Shown here in pieces: positions 7,038 through 15,219 of a DNA stretch of 25,230 bases. Location of the stretch: assembly GCA_934292955.1 (NCBI GenBank), contig CAKQXZ010000028.1, positions 1 to 25,230 of the forward strand. Direction: 5' to 3'. Position numbers and translations under genes: made by a program. A model generated the notes under the pieces. It was not told the origin of the DNA, made no database searches, and saw only the letters and a list, made by a program, of their open reading frames with translations. Origin of the DNA: an uncultured Clostridia bacterium (GTDB taxonomy: Bacteria; Bacillota_A; Clostridia; Christensenellales; Borkfalkiaceae). Each line of letters begins with the position of its first letter. The stretch's first letter is position 1.

Positions 7038-8027
7038 ATGGCAAATAGAATGATTAGTTTCGGATACGGGATAGACGGGAATAAAATTTGCGTTATAGAT
7101 CGGGAAGCCGTTGTGGTGCGCGAAATATTCGAGAAATATGCCGCAGGGAAACTGTTACAGGAAATAGCCGATGAACTAACCGCGCGTAACGTGGATTTTT
7201 TTCAAGGAAACTGTAATTGGAATAAAAATCGCGTTTCAAGGATAATCGAAAACAAAAAGTATATCGGAGCGGATGATTATCCGCCGATAGTCGGGAACGG
7301 TTTGTTTCAAAGTGCGTATGGCTTAAAAAATACGAAAGGTTTTAAGAAAGAGCATTTTTCGGGAAATATAGAATATCTGAAAAAGAACATCGTTTGCGCC
7401 CAATGCGGGAAGTTGATGACGAGGCGAACGAAATGGCGGTCGAGAGAGAAGTGGATATGCGGAAACGGTTGTAAAAATGACGTCTATGTAGATGATGCAT
7501 TGATTTTTGCCGAGTTTGGAAAAATATTTACAGCAATAAAAAACGATTCGTCGCTTTTGGATAATCGAAATTCAGGTAAAAGCAGTTCGTATAATTTTGA
7601 GGAAATACAATGCAGAAACGAACTCCGTAAGATTATGGATTCGCCCGAACCCGATTTTAACAAAGGGAAAAATCTTATTTTTAAGTTAGCAAAGTTAAAA
7701 TACAGTCATTGCAAAGAACAGGTAGACGATACAAGTAAGGAACAATTACTGAACGCAATAAAAGAAGAAACAGAGAACGTCCCCGGTCTTGTAAGCGAAA
7801 ATTTTTTGAACGAGTATGTTTCAAAATTACAAATAGAGCAAAACGGAAGTATAACTGTTACATTTATGAACGGAAGCGTTGTTTCAAGCGATATGGGAGG
7901 TGAAAAGTTCAGTGAATGCGGCAAAAAAGATCATAACGCGAATAGAGGCGGATCCGAAAAAGAAAGCGGCGAACGCAGAACTTTCGATACTCCGTACAGC
8001 GGCGTATTGTCGTGTGTCAACGGATAG
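7038..8027 (+). CDS. Serine recombinase-like protein 2 without catalytic domain
   Basis: 329 residues. The protein begins at the point where the recombinase domain starts in its neighbours (FGYGIDGNKICVIDREAVVV) and continues to a zinc ribbon (CAQCGKLM ... CGNGC, about 115-148) and helices. No YxRVS motif or other catalytic-domain motif occurs, and no such remnant lies upstream, because recombinase 1 ends one base before. GGAGGTG precedes the ATG, so translation is intended. The last 39 or so codons run out of frame through the start of recombinase 3, which suggests loss of an earlier stop. It may be a DNA-binding partner of the two active recombinases; a decayed gene is the alternative. Confidence 0.8.
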   Translation: MANRMISFGYGIDGNKICVIDREAVVVREIFEKYAAGKLLQEIADELTARNVDFFQGNCNWNKNRVSRIIENKKYIGADDYPPIVGNGLFQSAYGLKNTKGFKKEHFSGNIEYLKKNIVCAQCGKLMTRRTKWRSREKWICGNGCKNDVYVDDALIFAEFGKIFTAIKNDSSLLDNRNSGKSSSYNFEEIQCRNELRKIMDSPEPDFNKGKNLIFKLAKLKYSHCKEQVDDTSKEQLLNAIKEETENVPGLVSENFLNEYVSKLQIEQNGSITVTFMNGSVVSSDMGGEKFSECGKKDHNANRGGSEKESGERRTFDTPYSGVLSCVNG

Positions 8028-9525
8028 TTCCGACCAGCTTGAAAGTTATAAGGCACAGGTCGCCTATTATATGGACGCTATCGCAAAAAATCCCAAATGG
8101 CGGTTTGCAGGAATTTATGCCGATGAAGGGCTGAGCGGTACCCAAGCAGCGAAAAGAGACGATTTTCTTCGCATGATCAAAGATTGCGAAAAAGGTAAAA
8201 TCGACTATATCATAACGAAATCAGTTGCTCGTTTTGCAAGAAATACGGTAGATGCGCTCAAGTATGTTCGTAAACTGAAAGCACTTGGAATCGGTGTGTA
8301 TTTTGAAGAGCAATGCCTTGATTCATTAAAATCCGAAAGCGAGTTGGCATTAGGTATTTATAGCGTTTTAGCTCAAGCAGAAAGTGAAAATATCAGTGCG
8401 AACGTTCGTTGGGGAATACAGCGGAGAATGCAATCAGGAACGTTTAAGTTCAGATACAATCTTATAGGCTATAGAAAAGGCGAAGACGGTCAGCCGGAAA
8501 TAGTCCCCGAGGAAGCTAAGTATGTAAAAGACGTCTTCGATATGTATTTAGACGGGAACAGCGTGGATCAAATCAAGGAATATCTCGATTCTGCGCCGAT
8601 AAAAACAGCGACGGGCAATGATATTTGGAGTCGAAATGCTATTCGTAATATTTTAACGAACGAAAGATACGTCGGCGACATGTTATTGCAAAAAACGTAT
8701 ATAGAGAATTGTATTACAAAAAAGGCAAGAAAAAATCGCGGAGAGATGCCGAAATATCTTGTTTCAAACAATCACCCGGCGATAATAGATCGGGATACGT
8801 TCAAGCAAGTTCAGTCGGAAATGGCAAAGCGCCGCAGCAGACCGCGTGTGTCGGATAAAACGATTACGGCAAAGGGTAAGTTTAGCGGGAAATATCCTTT
8901 TTCGGATTTGCTTGTATGTGATTCGTGTGGAAATCGTTACAGACGTTGTATGTGGATTTCCGGCGGTAAGAAAAAAATCGTGTGGCGTTGTATTACGCGA
9001 ATCGAGCATGGAGGGAAAGCGTGCGAGTCTATATCTGTTGGCGATGAATTGATACATAAAGCGGTCTATAGGTCGATAAACGGGTATATTCAGAATAACA
9101 GCGGAGCGCTTGACATTGTTCTGTCGGAGTTATCAAAGCAATTCGGTGGCAATGATTATACGGATGATTTATGCAATATCGAAAGAAGCATAAACGAGCT
9201 GAATAAGCAAATGGAAGACGCCGCAATGATTGAAGTTACGACGCAAGGGAATAAGGAACGGATAAGGGAAGAAATAATCGAACTATCTCAAAGAATTGTG
9301 GCTTTGCGAAACGAAAAATCAATTATAGAAGAGAAAATGACTACTGCTAAGACGAGAAACGAAGAGCTGAGTAGGTTTAGCAAGGAACTATCTCTTTATA
9401 ATGCCGATTGTTCCGAAATAACGGATAACAAATTAAGACGAATAATTCAGGAAGTGCGGATAAAAAAAGACCATACAATCATTATAGAATTAAAGAACGG
9501 TATGTTGCTTGAAGAGGCTTTGTAA
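7912..9525 (+). CDS. Large serine recombinase 3 (active-site residues present)
   Basis: I chose GTG at 7912 because GGGAGGT lies at 7895-7901, ten bases upstream; a TTG at 7879 would extend it without a better ribosome binding site. This gives 537 residues. The catalytic domain has AAYCRVSTD with Ser36, then DEGLSGT and KSVARFARNT. The recombinase domain (YRKGEDGQ onward) and a zinc ribbon (CDSCGNRYRRC ... C) follow, then a helical coiled-coil segment. It overlaps recombinase 2 by 116 bases in another frame. Tandem triplets of serine recombinases are known on some streptococcal elements inserted in rum; this arrangement is similar, with the middle member truncated. Confidence 0.92.
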   Translation: MNAAKKIITRIEADPKKKAANAELSILRTAAYCRVSTDSSDQLESYKAQVAYYMDAIAKNPKWRFAGIYADEGLSGTQAAKRDDFLRMIKDCEKGKIDYIITKSVARFARNTVDALKYVRKLKALGIGVYFEEQCLDSLKSESELALGIYSVLAQAESENISANVRWGIQRRMQSGTFKFRYNLIGYRKGEDGQPEIVPEEAKYVKDVFDMYLDGNSVDQIKEYLDSAPIKTATGNDIWSRNAIRNILTNERYVGDMLLQKTYIENCITKKARKNRGEMPKYLVSNNHPAIIDRDTFKQVQSEMAKRRSRPRVSDKTITAKGKFSGKYPFSDLLVCDSCGNRYRRCMWISGGKKKIVWRCITRIEHGGKACESISVGDELIHKAVYRSINGYIQNNSGALDIVLSELSKQFGGNDYTDDLCNIERSINELNKQMEDAAMIEVTTQGNKERIREEIIELSQRIVALRNEKSIIEEKMTTAKTRNEELSRFSKELSLYNADCSEITDNKLRRIIQEVRIKKDHTIIIELKNGMLLEEAL

Positions 9526-9546
9526 CCGTATCGAAATCGAAACGGT

Positions 9547-9572
9547 TAAACCGGTCGAATTCGACCGGTTTA
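9547..9572. repeat. Perfect 26-base palindrome after the recombinase genes
   Basis: Each 13-base half reads TAAACCGGTCGAA, and the other half is its exact reverse complement, centred on GAATTC between 9559 and 9560. It lies 22 bases after the recombinase 3 stop. Folded as RNA it would make an 11-base stem with a 4-base loop and end the operon, but only three T follow. Alternatively it is a protein binding site, or it marks the element end, since serine-recombinase att sites often lie beside the recombinase gene. The rest of 9573-9625 shows nothing else clear. Confidence 0.6.
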
Positions 9573-9625
9573 GAATAAATATCGCATATTTTTAGAAAAA
9601 AGCGCATTTTTGCGGCATAAAACTA

Positions 9626-9654
9626 TTGACATAATATATTTTATCGGATATAAT
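9626..9654 (+). promoter_or_regulatory. Full-consensus sigma-A promoter of the nucleotidyltransferase gene
   Basis: TTGACA at 9626-9631, a 17-base spacer and TATAAT at 9649-9654 match the vegetative consensus exactly. A small inverted repeat follows in the leader (TAGCGG 9664-9669, CCGCTA 9675-9680). The ribosome binding site AGGAG is at 9701-9705, seven bases before the ATG. Confidence 0.85.
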
Positions 9655-9712
9655 AATGCGATTTAGCGGAATAACCGCTATTTGGCAGGTATGGGATAAG
9701 AGGAGATAATTT

Positions 9713-10348
9713 ATGCATGATTTTTGTTATGTGTCAAAGAGGGAAGCGGCACCGATTAAAGCTGAATTGATAGATCTAATACATCGGGTGCAAGATTTTG
9801 TTAGGGACGACTTTACTTTTCAATATTATTTTGTGGGTAGTTCGAGCCGTAACATGATTACATACGATAGAAAATCTAATGTAGGCTTTGATTTTGATGT
9901 TAATATCGTTGTGAATGATGATAACGAGCAGTATTCGCCTAAAGAGATCAGGACATCTATTCGTGAAGCATTTAATAGATTTGTGCGAGAGTATGGTTAC
10001 GATTATTGTGAGGATTCGACGAGCGTTTTGACTATAAAAAAGAAAAGTGTTTTGCAATCTAAAATAATACATAGTTGTGATATTGCGATAGTTTACGATT
10101 GTAATGACGGTAGGCAGCAATACATTAGATTTAACAAGGACAAGCAGAATTACACATGGGAATATAGAGGGGGAGGATTTGAACTTTTACCTTCTAAAAT
10201 TTCATGGCTAAAGAGTAATAACCTTTGGGGTGAGTTATTGGATTATTATATATATAAAAAGAATGTTAATGATAATCCGGAGAAGCATTCAAGATCGCTG
10301 TTTGCCGAGTCGGTAGCAGAAGTGTGCAGGAAAAACGGGTATAGATAA
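9713..10348 (+). CDS. CD-NTase/OAS-like nucleotidyltransferase family protein
   Basis: 211 residues. The nucleotidyltransferase signature is present: FVGSSSRN (Gly42-Ser43) followed by GFDFDVNIVV with the metal-binding Asp60-x-Asp62, and a third acidic position in HSCDIAIV (Asp123). This spacing fits the polymerase-beta superfamily, including OAS/CD-NTase-like enzymes that make nucleotide signals or modify RNA or protein. The protein is shorter than typical CBASS synthases (usually about 300 residues or more), and no effector gene stands beside it. It is a single gene with its own consensus promoter and terminator, between two mobile modules. The product and substrate are unknown. Confidence 0.7.
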   Translation: MHDFCYVSKREAAPIKAELIDLIHRVQDFVRDDFTFQYYFVGSSSRNMITYDRKSNVGFDFDVNIVVNDDNEQYSPKEIRTSIREAFNRFVREYGYDYCEDSTSVLTIKKKSVLQSKIIHSCDIAIVYDCNDGRQQYIRFNKDKQNYTWEYRGGGFELLPSKISWLKSNNLWGELLDYYIYKKNVNDNPEKHSRSLFAESVAEVCRKNGYR

Positions 10349-10363
10349 GAGTTGTTTAGCGAA

Positions 10364-10400
10364 AAAGAGGTTTGCCCAATAATTTAGGGCAAGCCTCTTT
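10364..10400. terminator. Bidirectional intrinsic terminator between convergent genes
   Basis: A 14-base stem, AAAGAGGTTTGCCC (10364-10377) with GGGCAAGCCTCTTT (10387-10400), has one G-U pair and a 9-base loop. A-rich bases on the left and T-rich bases on the right serve both directions. It lies between the plus-strand nucleotidyltransferase and the end of the minus-strand operon. Confidence 0.85.
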
Positions 10401-11273
10401 CTACTCAATGACAGAGTATTCGGACTCGGATTCATCTTGTAAAGAATCGTCTTCGTCATCTTCGCCGATGTCGCCCGAGTAACCTTTAGAATAAAGTCTG
10501 CCCATAGACAGACGGTTGGCGCGAGACTTTTTCTTGCCGTTGTATTCTATAATCATGGTTTCGGCAAACCCCATGCAACCGGATTTTCGTTCTTTTGCGA
10601 CGCGGGTGAGTTGTTTTACTGAAACGGCTCCGAGTTTTTCCTTAAAAATATCATCGTTAAGACCGTCGCCGAAGATAGAAACAAGTTTTGCGACGGCGTT
10701 AAGAATGTTTGCAGAAAAAGAATGAAGATCGCCTTCCCATGCGCCTATAATCAAGCGTAAGGTTCGATTTAATGTTTGCATTCCATAATTCGTATAGATA
10801 TTTTCTAAAGTCGATACGGCGCAAATAATTCCCGGACCTTTCTTGTTTCCTATTGTTAAGCCATATGATTCTACTAAACTTTTAATGATAAGTTGGGTGT
10901 CGTTTCCGGCTTCGACGTTGGCATTGAAGACTTCATACGGTTGGAGCGGTTTTACAAATTTTTGCTGGTTTGCAAAGATATTTGCTTCGGCGGTATAGGA
11001 TAAGTCGTCGTATATCATGCACCAAACGGGAGTTTCCCGCGAACCGGATACCAAGGCTACGATTTCTATAGTGTGCTGACCGTTAAAAACGTAATTTACG
11101 CCGTCGCGACGGCTGACTTTTACGGGATTGATTTGATATAAGTCAAAATTTTCTGCGGCACGGTTTATATGCCCGAGGGATAAATTTCTTTGATAGTCTT
11201 GATTTGATACAAGGTCTTTAATAGGAATTTGTTCAAAGTGAACGTTCGGGACGAATTCACTGTAATCGGGCAT
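10401..11273 (-). CDS. DUF6551-like ParB-fold protein
   Basis: 290 residues. The N-terminal part resembles a ParB/sulfiredoxin-type fold: a PIKDL-V...YQR entry segment and the motif VFNGQHTIEIV (Asn64-Gly65-Gln66-His67), in the place where ParB proteins have a Gly-Gln/Glu-His/Arg-Arg box. A helical middle follows, then a basic stretch (GKKKSRANR) and a very acidic tail. I associate this architecture with DUF6551 proteins in Clostridia mobile elements; their reaction is not known to me. AAGGAGGA lies upstream of the ATG, and it starts two bases after the previous gene ends. It is last of the six-gene minus-strand operon, next to another ParB-like gene, which suggests a shared role on DNA. Confidence 0.65.
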   Translation of the reverse strand: MPDYSEFVPNVHFEQIPIKDLVSNQDYQRNLSLGHINRAAENFDLYQINPVKVSRRDGVNYVFNGQHTIEIVALVSGSRETPVWCMIYDDLSYTAEANIFANQQKFVKPLQPYEVFNANVEAGNDTQLIIKSLVESYGLTIGNKKGPGIICAVSTLENIYTNYGMQTLNRTLRLIIGAWEGDLHSFSANILNAVAKLVSIFGDGLNDDIFKEKLGAVSVKQLTRVAKERKSGCMGFAETMIIEYNGKKKSRANRLSMGRLYSKGYSGDIGEDDEDDSLQDESESEYSVIE

Positions 11274-11275
11274 GT

Positions 11276-12241
11276 TTAATCCTCCTTAATAAGATCGGTA
11301 ACGGTATCAATAGCCGCTTTCAGCTTGTCTAAAATTTCGAGTAGTTGCTGCTTCGCTTTGTCTGATGCGTTTGCGATGGTTGCAGGCTCAGTAGCTTTTT
11401 GTACGGAAGTAATCCATGACGGAACGGTAAGACAAAGTTGAATTACAGGGGCGTCCGGATTATGTTCGGGCATATCTTTTACAGACGGTTGATGCGGTTT
11501 GGCTTCTTCTTTAGGTTCGTTTTCGATGATCGAGCGGGTGGTGCAATATTGCACGAACGGATGATTTCCGCGGTCTAGTCGCACATTGAGTTGTGTTAGC
11601 TCTTTAGGACTTAATTGTTCGAGCGCAAGAACGTTTTTATGTGAGATTTTATATCTACCGGATAAAATTTTTGTTTTTAGCTCCGGGCATTGTTCCGCAA
11701 TATGGTCAAGAGCGCGAGAAAAATAAGCGTATTTTTGGACGGTTGCATGGGTGATATTATTTTCGGCTCCTATAATATGCGCGGTTTTGTTTTTCGATCG
11801 TTGTATTGACTGTTCTGGTTCGGAATCAATAATATAATCCTCGTCATTTTCGTCTTGTTTAGATTGTAACGAGTGTTGATTTTTACCGTGTATGTTCTTT
11901 TTGCTGTCGATGATTTTTTCGGATTCGTATTGTCGACCGATTAGATATTTTCGCGTTTCCTCCGTAATGTTTCGTCTTCCGAGCTGATTTTTACATATCC
12001 AAACGATAACTTCTTCACGCGAGGCAAAATCTTTTGATATGGTATTGAAAGGAATTGAGTATTTTGTGCATATTGAGTAGCGGTTATGCCCGTCGATTAT
12101 ATAGTCATTCCAGATAATTATCGGATCTCGGCAGCCTTCGTCAAGGATATTTTCTTCTAATTGCAAGTATTCTTTACGCCTTAAAGGCCGTATCAGGTCT
12201 TTAAATTCAGGATCTATTTTAAGTATAGGGAGCTTATCCAT
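11276..12241 (-). CDS. ParB-like N-terminal domain protein with HTH region
   Basis: 321 residues. The ParB-like box is DPIIIWNDYIIDGHNRYSIC, with Asp50-Gly51-His52-Asn53-Arg54-Tyr55, followed by the segment VIWICKNQLGRRNITEE that is common in ParB-like proteins of mobile elements. A probable helix-turn-helix region covers roughly residues 150-210 (NITHATVQKYAYFSRALD and following). The C-terminus ends in a helix that may dimerise. ParB-like proteins bind DNA and may act in partition, regulation or, in some families, nuclease or kinase activity. The classical GERR box of CTP-binding ParB is altered here, so partition activity is uncertain. It overlaps the upstream gene by 8 bases. No ParA is visible. 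Confidence 0.75.
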   Translation of the reverse strand: MDKLPILKIDPEFKDLIRPLRRKEYLQLEENILDEGCRDPIIIWNDYIIDGHNRYSICTKYSIPFNTISKDFASREEVIVWICKNQLGRRNITEETRKYLIGRQYESEKIIDSKKNIHGKNQHSLQSKQDENDEDYIIDSEPEQSIQRSKNKTAHIIGAENNITHATVQKYAYFSRALDHIAEQCPELKTKILSGRYKISHKNVLALEQLSPKELTQLNVRLDRGNHPFVQYCTTRSIIENEPKEEAKPHQPSVKDMPEHNPDAPVIQLCLTVPSWITSVQKATEPATIANASDKAKQQLLEILDKLKAAIDTVTDLIKED

Positions 12242-12626
12242 TGCAATCTTCCTTTAAGTCTATTTTTCTTAAGGACGAAAACGAGAATAGAGCCATGTTT
12301 TGTTCCGGAATAATGCAACCTGAAAGCCTGTAGGAACTTTTTATATCGGCTATGCCTAAAACGTCGCATAATTTATTGACAAGCATTGCTGAAAAAACTT
12401 CGTATGAATCGTCGGGTGAGAGATTTTTTATATTTACCTTGAGCGGCTGCGCGTCGATAAATTCTTTATCTACGGCGCGTATCGCGAAATTTCGCTGTTT
12501 TTGACTTATAAGGAATTGGATAAATTTAGGATCACCGAGAGCGTGAAGGGTAGTTTTGTGTAAACGTATTCTGCTTTTTCTCGGATCGATTGTAAGGAGT
12601 ACATTATTCTGTTGTTCGGTTGTCAT
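12234..12626 (-). CDS. Small protein with the recombinase-associated C-terminal domain
   Basis: 130 residues, no recognised family. By eye it shares a domain with the two upstream proteins: a basic strand segment, then FIQFLISQKQRNFAIRAVD, a loop, then VFSAMLVNKLCDVLGI, a YRLSGCII strand and MALFSFSSL. The corresponding parts of the 239-residue protein are QVLINQKKKILALRP and YRYKLLGKLI; in the recombinase they are ELLVNPKERKFAIRQ and YKYRIIGSLL. Its ribosome binding site AGAGGT lies inside the upstream gene, which it overlaps by 23 bases, and it overlaps the ParB-like gene by 8 bases. The tight coupling suggests a complex with the others. The function is unknown. Confidence 0.75.
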   Translation of the reverse strand: MTTEQQNNVLLTIDPRKSRIRLHKTTLHALGDPKFIQFLISQKQRNFAIRAVDKEFIDAQPLKVNIKNLSPDDSYEVFSAMLVNKLCDVLGIADIKSSYRLSGCIIPEQNMALFSFSSLRKIDLKEDCNG

Positions 12627-13323
12627 TTGATACCTCTGAGTGGTTATCTTGTCCGGTTTCTTTTATAGAATAAATCGCATAACCGTCGAAAATATTGATT
12701 TGTAAGGACTGTTTATGTTCGTTAAACGGTAAACCGAATTGGTTTTGCCAATCGGACGGGTAAACCGGCGTTCGGGAAACCTTCATTTTATCTTCGCCGA
12801 CTTTTGCTTTTCGATAAATTTCGGTTGAGGTTAAATCAAACGCGATGAGGTATTCGCCGTTCGCGTGAATAAGTTTACCCAACAGTTTATATCTGTAATT
12901 CGGATTCCAATCCATAAGCGACACAAGTTTTGCAAAGAACAGTTTGCATGTGATAGACTTTGCCTTCCTTTTACTGTTAGAAGAATTGCACCACATAAAA
13001 GAATCTCTTGCGCCTTCTTCGCAAGGGCGCAGAGCAAGAATTTTCTTTTTCTGATTTATCAGAACCTGAGCGTAAGACGCATTCGGAAATTTAGAGAGGC
13101 ATGCGGCGTTGACGTATAATTTGCACTCGTTGAAGGTTACGGACGGTTCTTTTATATGTGCGAAAAATTCTCGTCTGACGACCTGATAGTCGTCAAAATC
13201 GAAGCCGCCGGTCATATCTAATATTTCATCGTCTTTGGCAAGGGACGGTTGTTGAGTGTTTGGTAGTTCTTCTTGATTTAATGAGTCGGGCAATAAATCG
13301 TTCAATGTATTCGTATCGCTCAT
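12604..13323 (-). CDS. Recombinase-associated domain protein, free-standing
   Basis: 239 residues. After a disordered acidic N-terminus (about 1-35) comes the same domain that ends the neighbouring serine recombinase: DYQVVRREFFAHIKEPSVTF, LSKFPNASYAQVLINQKKK, LFFAKLVSLMDWNPNYRYKL, then LIAFDLTSTEIY. Near the end, P-x-D/E-W-x-N-x-F-G and an E-H-x-x-S segment also match the recombinase C-terminus. I recall many Clostridia proteins of this type carrying the label 'integrase', probably because of such fusions, but this one has no catalytic domain. AGGAG precedes the ATG and the gene starts three bases after the recombinase stop. It may be a DNA-binding or architectural subunit; that is inference. 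Confidence 0.75.
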   Translation of the reverse strand: MSDTNTLNDLLPDSLNQEELPNTQQPSLAKDDEILDMTGGFDFDDYQVVRREFFAHIKEPSVTFNECKLYVNAACLSKFPNASYAQVLINQKKKILALRPCEEGARDSFMWCNSSNSKRKAKSITCKLFFAKLVSLMDWNPNYRYKLLGKLIHANGEYLIAFDLTSTEIYRKAKVGEDKMKVSRTPVYPSDWQNQFGLPFNEHKQSLQINIFDGYAIYSIKETGQDNHSEVSNDNRTTE

Positions 13324-13326
13324 TTG

Positions 13327-15219
13327 TTACTCCTGTGTGGTGATGCTGCTTATTTCTTGATTGATATAAGTTCGTAATTCGTCGAAGCCGGTTACGTTCA
13401 GGTTGTTACCGGTATCGCAAAGCTGACCGTCTATGCGTAATTTCCAGTCTTTTTCGCTTTGTTCGGCTAACGCGGCAATCGATTGTTCGTGAATATAGTA
13501 TTGTTTGCCGAAACTGTTTGTCCATTCTTGCGGAATTGCGCGTATACGTTTCCCCGAAGGGGTGAGATGCTGGATTTTTGTGTTTTCGTCTTGTTCTTTC
13601 GGCAAGATATACGGTTTGAAAAAGGCTTCAGAGTTATCTATGTTGAAAACATAGGCAATTTCATTATCTTTTTCAAGCAAAGAACCGATAATGCGGTATT
13701 TATAATCGGTATTCCACCCGAACAGATCGTATAGCGTGCTGAAAAAAGCGGAAGCCGGGATTTCTCGAGGAAGATGTTGACCTATGGATAATTTTGAACA
13801 GCATACGCTTTGCCGATTTGTTTTATCCGTTTGGCGTATGGCGAATTTTCTTTCTTTTGGATTTACAAGTAATTCTATGTAATTTTTATCCGCGAACTTC
13901 TTCGTAATCGTAGCGCCGAATTTAATCTTTTTATTTGCAAAAATGACATAAGGCTGTTTTACGGAATCGAAAAATTCTGAACGGGTAATTTCAAAATCCC
14001 GTAGGTCGAAATCCCCGGCGGCTACTTCTATCTGAACTTCTTTCGGATTATCGTCAACGAGAGTCGGTTGTTCGGTATCGGTTTCAGCAAGTTGTTCGTA
14101 AATGCTTTGAGCGGCTTGAAGATAATCTATTTCTTTGAATGCCGCCCAGCGCGGATTTATTATGACAAAACCTTTTAGTATGCCGGACGAGATTACTTTC
14201 AGTTCAGGTAGAAAAGATTTATTGCCGTATTTTGCATTGTCAAGCATATGCTGAACGGCAATAAAATCATCGCGGGAGACGATTGCTTCGTGATGATTTT
14301 TATATAAACTTTGCGGTTTTTTCCCGTAGTTTTTCTTTGCTTTATGGGTATGAAAGTCGGGTGTGTAGGTTTTCCTTGTTAGAACGTCGCCGCAATGTCT
14401 TTCGTTTCGCAAGATTTGCACGATAGAGTTTGCCGTCCAGCAGATATTCCCGAGGTAAGATTTGCGACCGAGAGCGATAAGGGTATCGGCGATTTGTTGA
14501 GTCGAATAGCCGTAAAGATACATATAAAAGCATAATTTAACGGTCGGCGCTTCGGTAGGATTGATAATGAGTTGTCCGTCTTCGTCATGAGAGTAACCCA
14601 ATAGTTTAGGGGTAAGGGGGATACCGTTATCGAGTCGCATCCTAAGGGATGTTTCCATGCTTCTGCTACGCGTGTGAGATTCTTCTTCTGCCATCGTGGC
14701 TAAAAAAGATAAAGCCATTTGAGAATCGTCGTTTAGCGAAAATATGGCTTCCGATTCAAAAAATACACCGACGGGGTGGTGTAATGCAGCTAAGTCTCTA
14801 ACCATACCGATACAGATAAGAACGTTACGGGCAAAACGGGATACGCTTTTTGTGATAATCATATCGAGTTTACCGTTTTTTGCGTCGGAAATCATTTCAT
14901 TGAATCCGACGCGGTGGTCGAGAGAGGTGCCGCTGATGCCTTCATCGGCATAAATTTTCACGAGCGTCCAATTTGGATGTTTTGTAACGAAATCTTCATA
15001 ATATTTCTTTTGTAATTCAAATGATGTGGTTTGCCTTACGTCGTCGGTGGAAACGCGGACGTAGATTCCGACTCTTTGATTGACGTCATTGTCGTAATAG
15101 TCGGTTTCTTTTTGGGCAGGAATAAACTCGTAGTTGTTAGGATCTACTTTAACTTGCATCCTTTGTCGAGTTTTCTTTTTTTCCTGTTCCTTTTGTTCGC
15201 GTTTTTCAATATCAATCAT
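13327..15219 (-). CDS. Serine recombinase fused to an integrase-associated domain
   Basis: 630 residues. A basic N-terminal extension of about 48 residues precedes a complete catalytic domain: GIYVRVSTD with Ser57, DEGISGTS and KSVSRFARNV. The recombinase domain follows (YSHDEDGQL onward, to about residue 340). Where relatives have a zinc ribbon after SGIL, this protein reads SGILKGFVIINPRW with no Cys pairs. From about residue 415 the C-terminal half is a different domain, also found in the next two genes, ending in the PxEWxNxFG and E-x-S segments. The start overlaps the end of the upstream inactive resolvase-like gene by 8 bases. It probably catalyses site-specific recombination of this module; the target is unknown. 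Confidence 0.88.
   Translation of the reverse strand: MIDIEKREQKEQEKKKTRQRMQVKVDPNNYEFIPAQKETDYYDNDVNQRVGIYVRVSTDDVRQTTSFELQKKYYEDFVTKHPNWTLVKIYADEGISGTSLDHRVGFNEMISDAKNGKLDMIITKSVSRFARNVLICIGMVRDLAALHHPVGVFFESEAIFSLNDDSQMALSFLATMAEEESHTRSRSMETSLRMRLDNGIPLTPKLLGYSHDEDGQLIINPTEAPTVKLCFYMYLYGYSTQQIADTLIALGRKSYLGNICWTANSIVQILRNERHCGDVLTRKTYTPDFHTHKAKKNYGKKPQSLYKNHHEAIVSRDDFIAVQHMLDNAKYGNKSFLPELKVISSGILKGFVIINPRWAAFKEIDYLQAAQSIYEQLAETDTEQPTLVDDNPKEVQIEVAAGDFDLRDFEITRSEFFDSVKQPYVIFANKKIKFGATITKKFADKNYIELLVNPKERKFAIRQTDKTNRQSVCCSKLSIGQHLPREIPASAFFSTLYDLFGWNTDYKYRIIGSLLEKDNEIAYVFNIDNSEAFFKPYILPKEQDENTKIQHLTPSGKRIRAIPQEWTNSFGKQYYIHEQSIAALAEQSEKDWKLRIDGQLCDTGNNLNVTGFDELRTYINQEISSITTQE

Noticed and set aside
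9713..10348. Complete CBASS system
   Set aside because: Only the nucleotidyltransferase is present. The next gene is convergent and unrelated, and no effector, Cap2 or Cap3 is visible.
11276..12241. Classical ParAB partition locus
   Set aside because: No ParA-type ATPase lies nearby, and the ParB box is altered from the usual Gly-Glu-Arg-Arg form.
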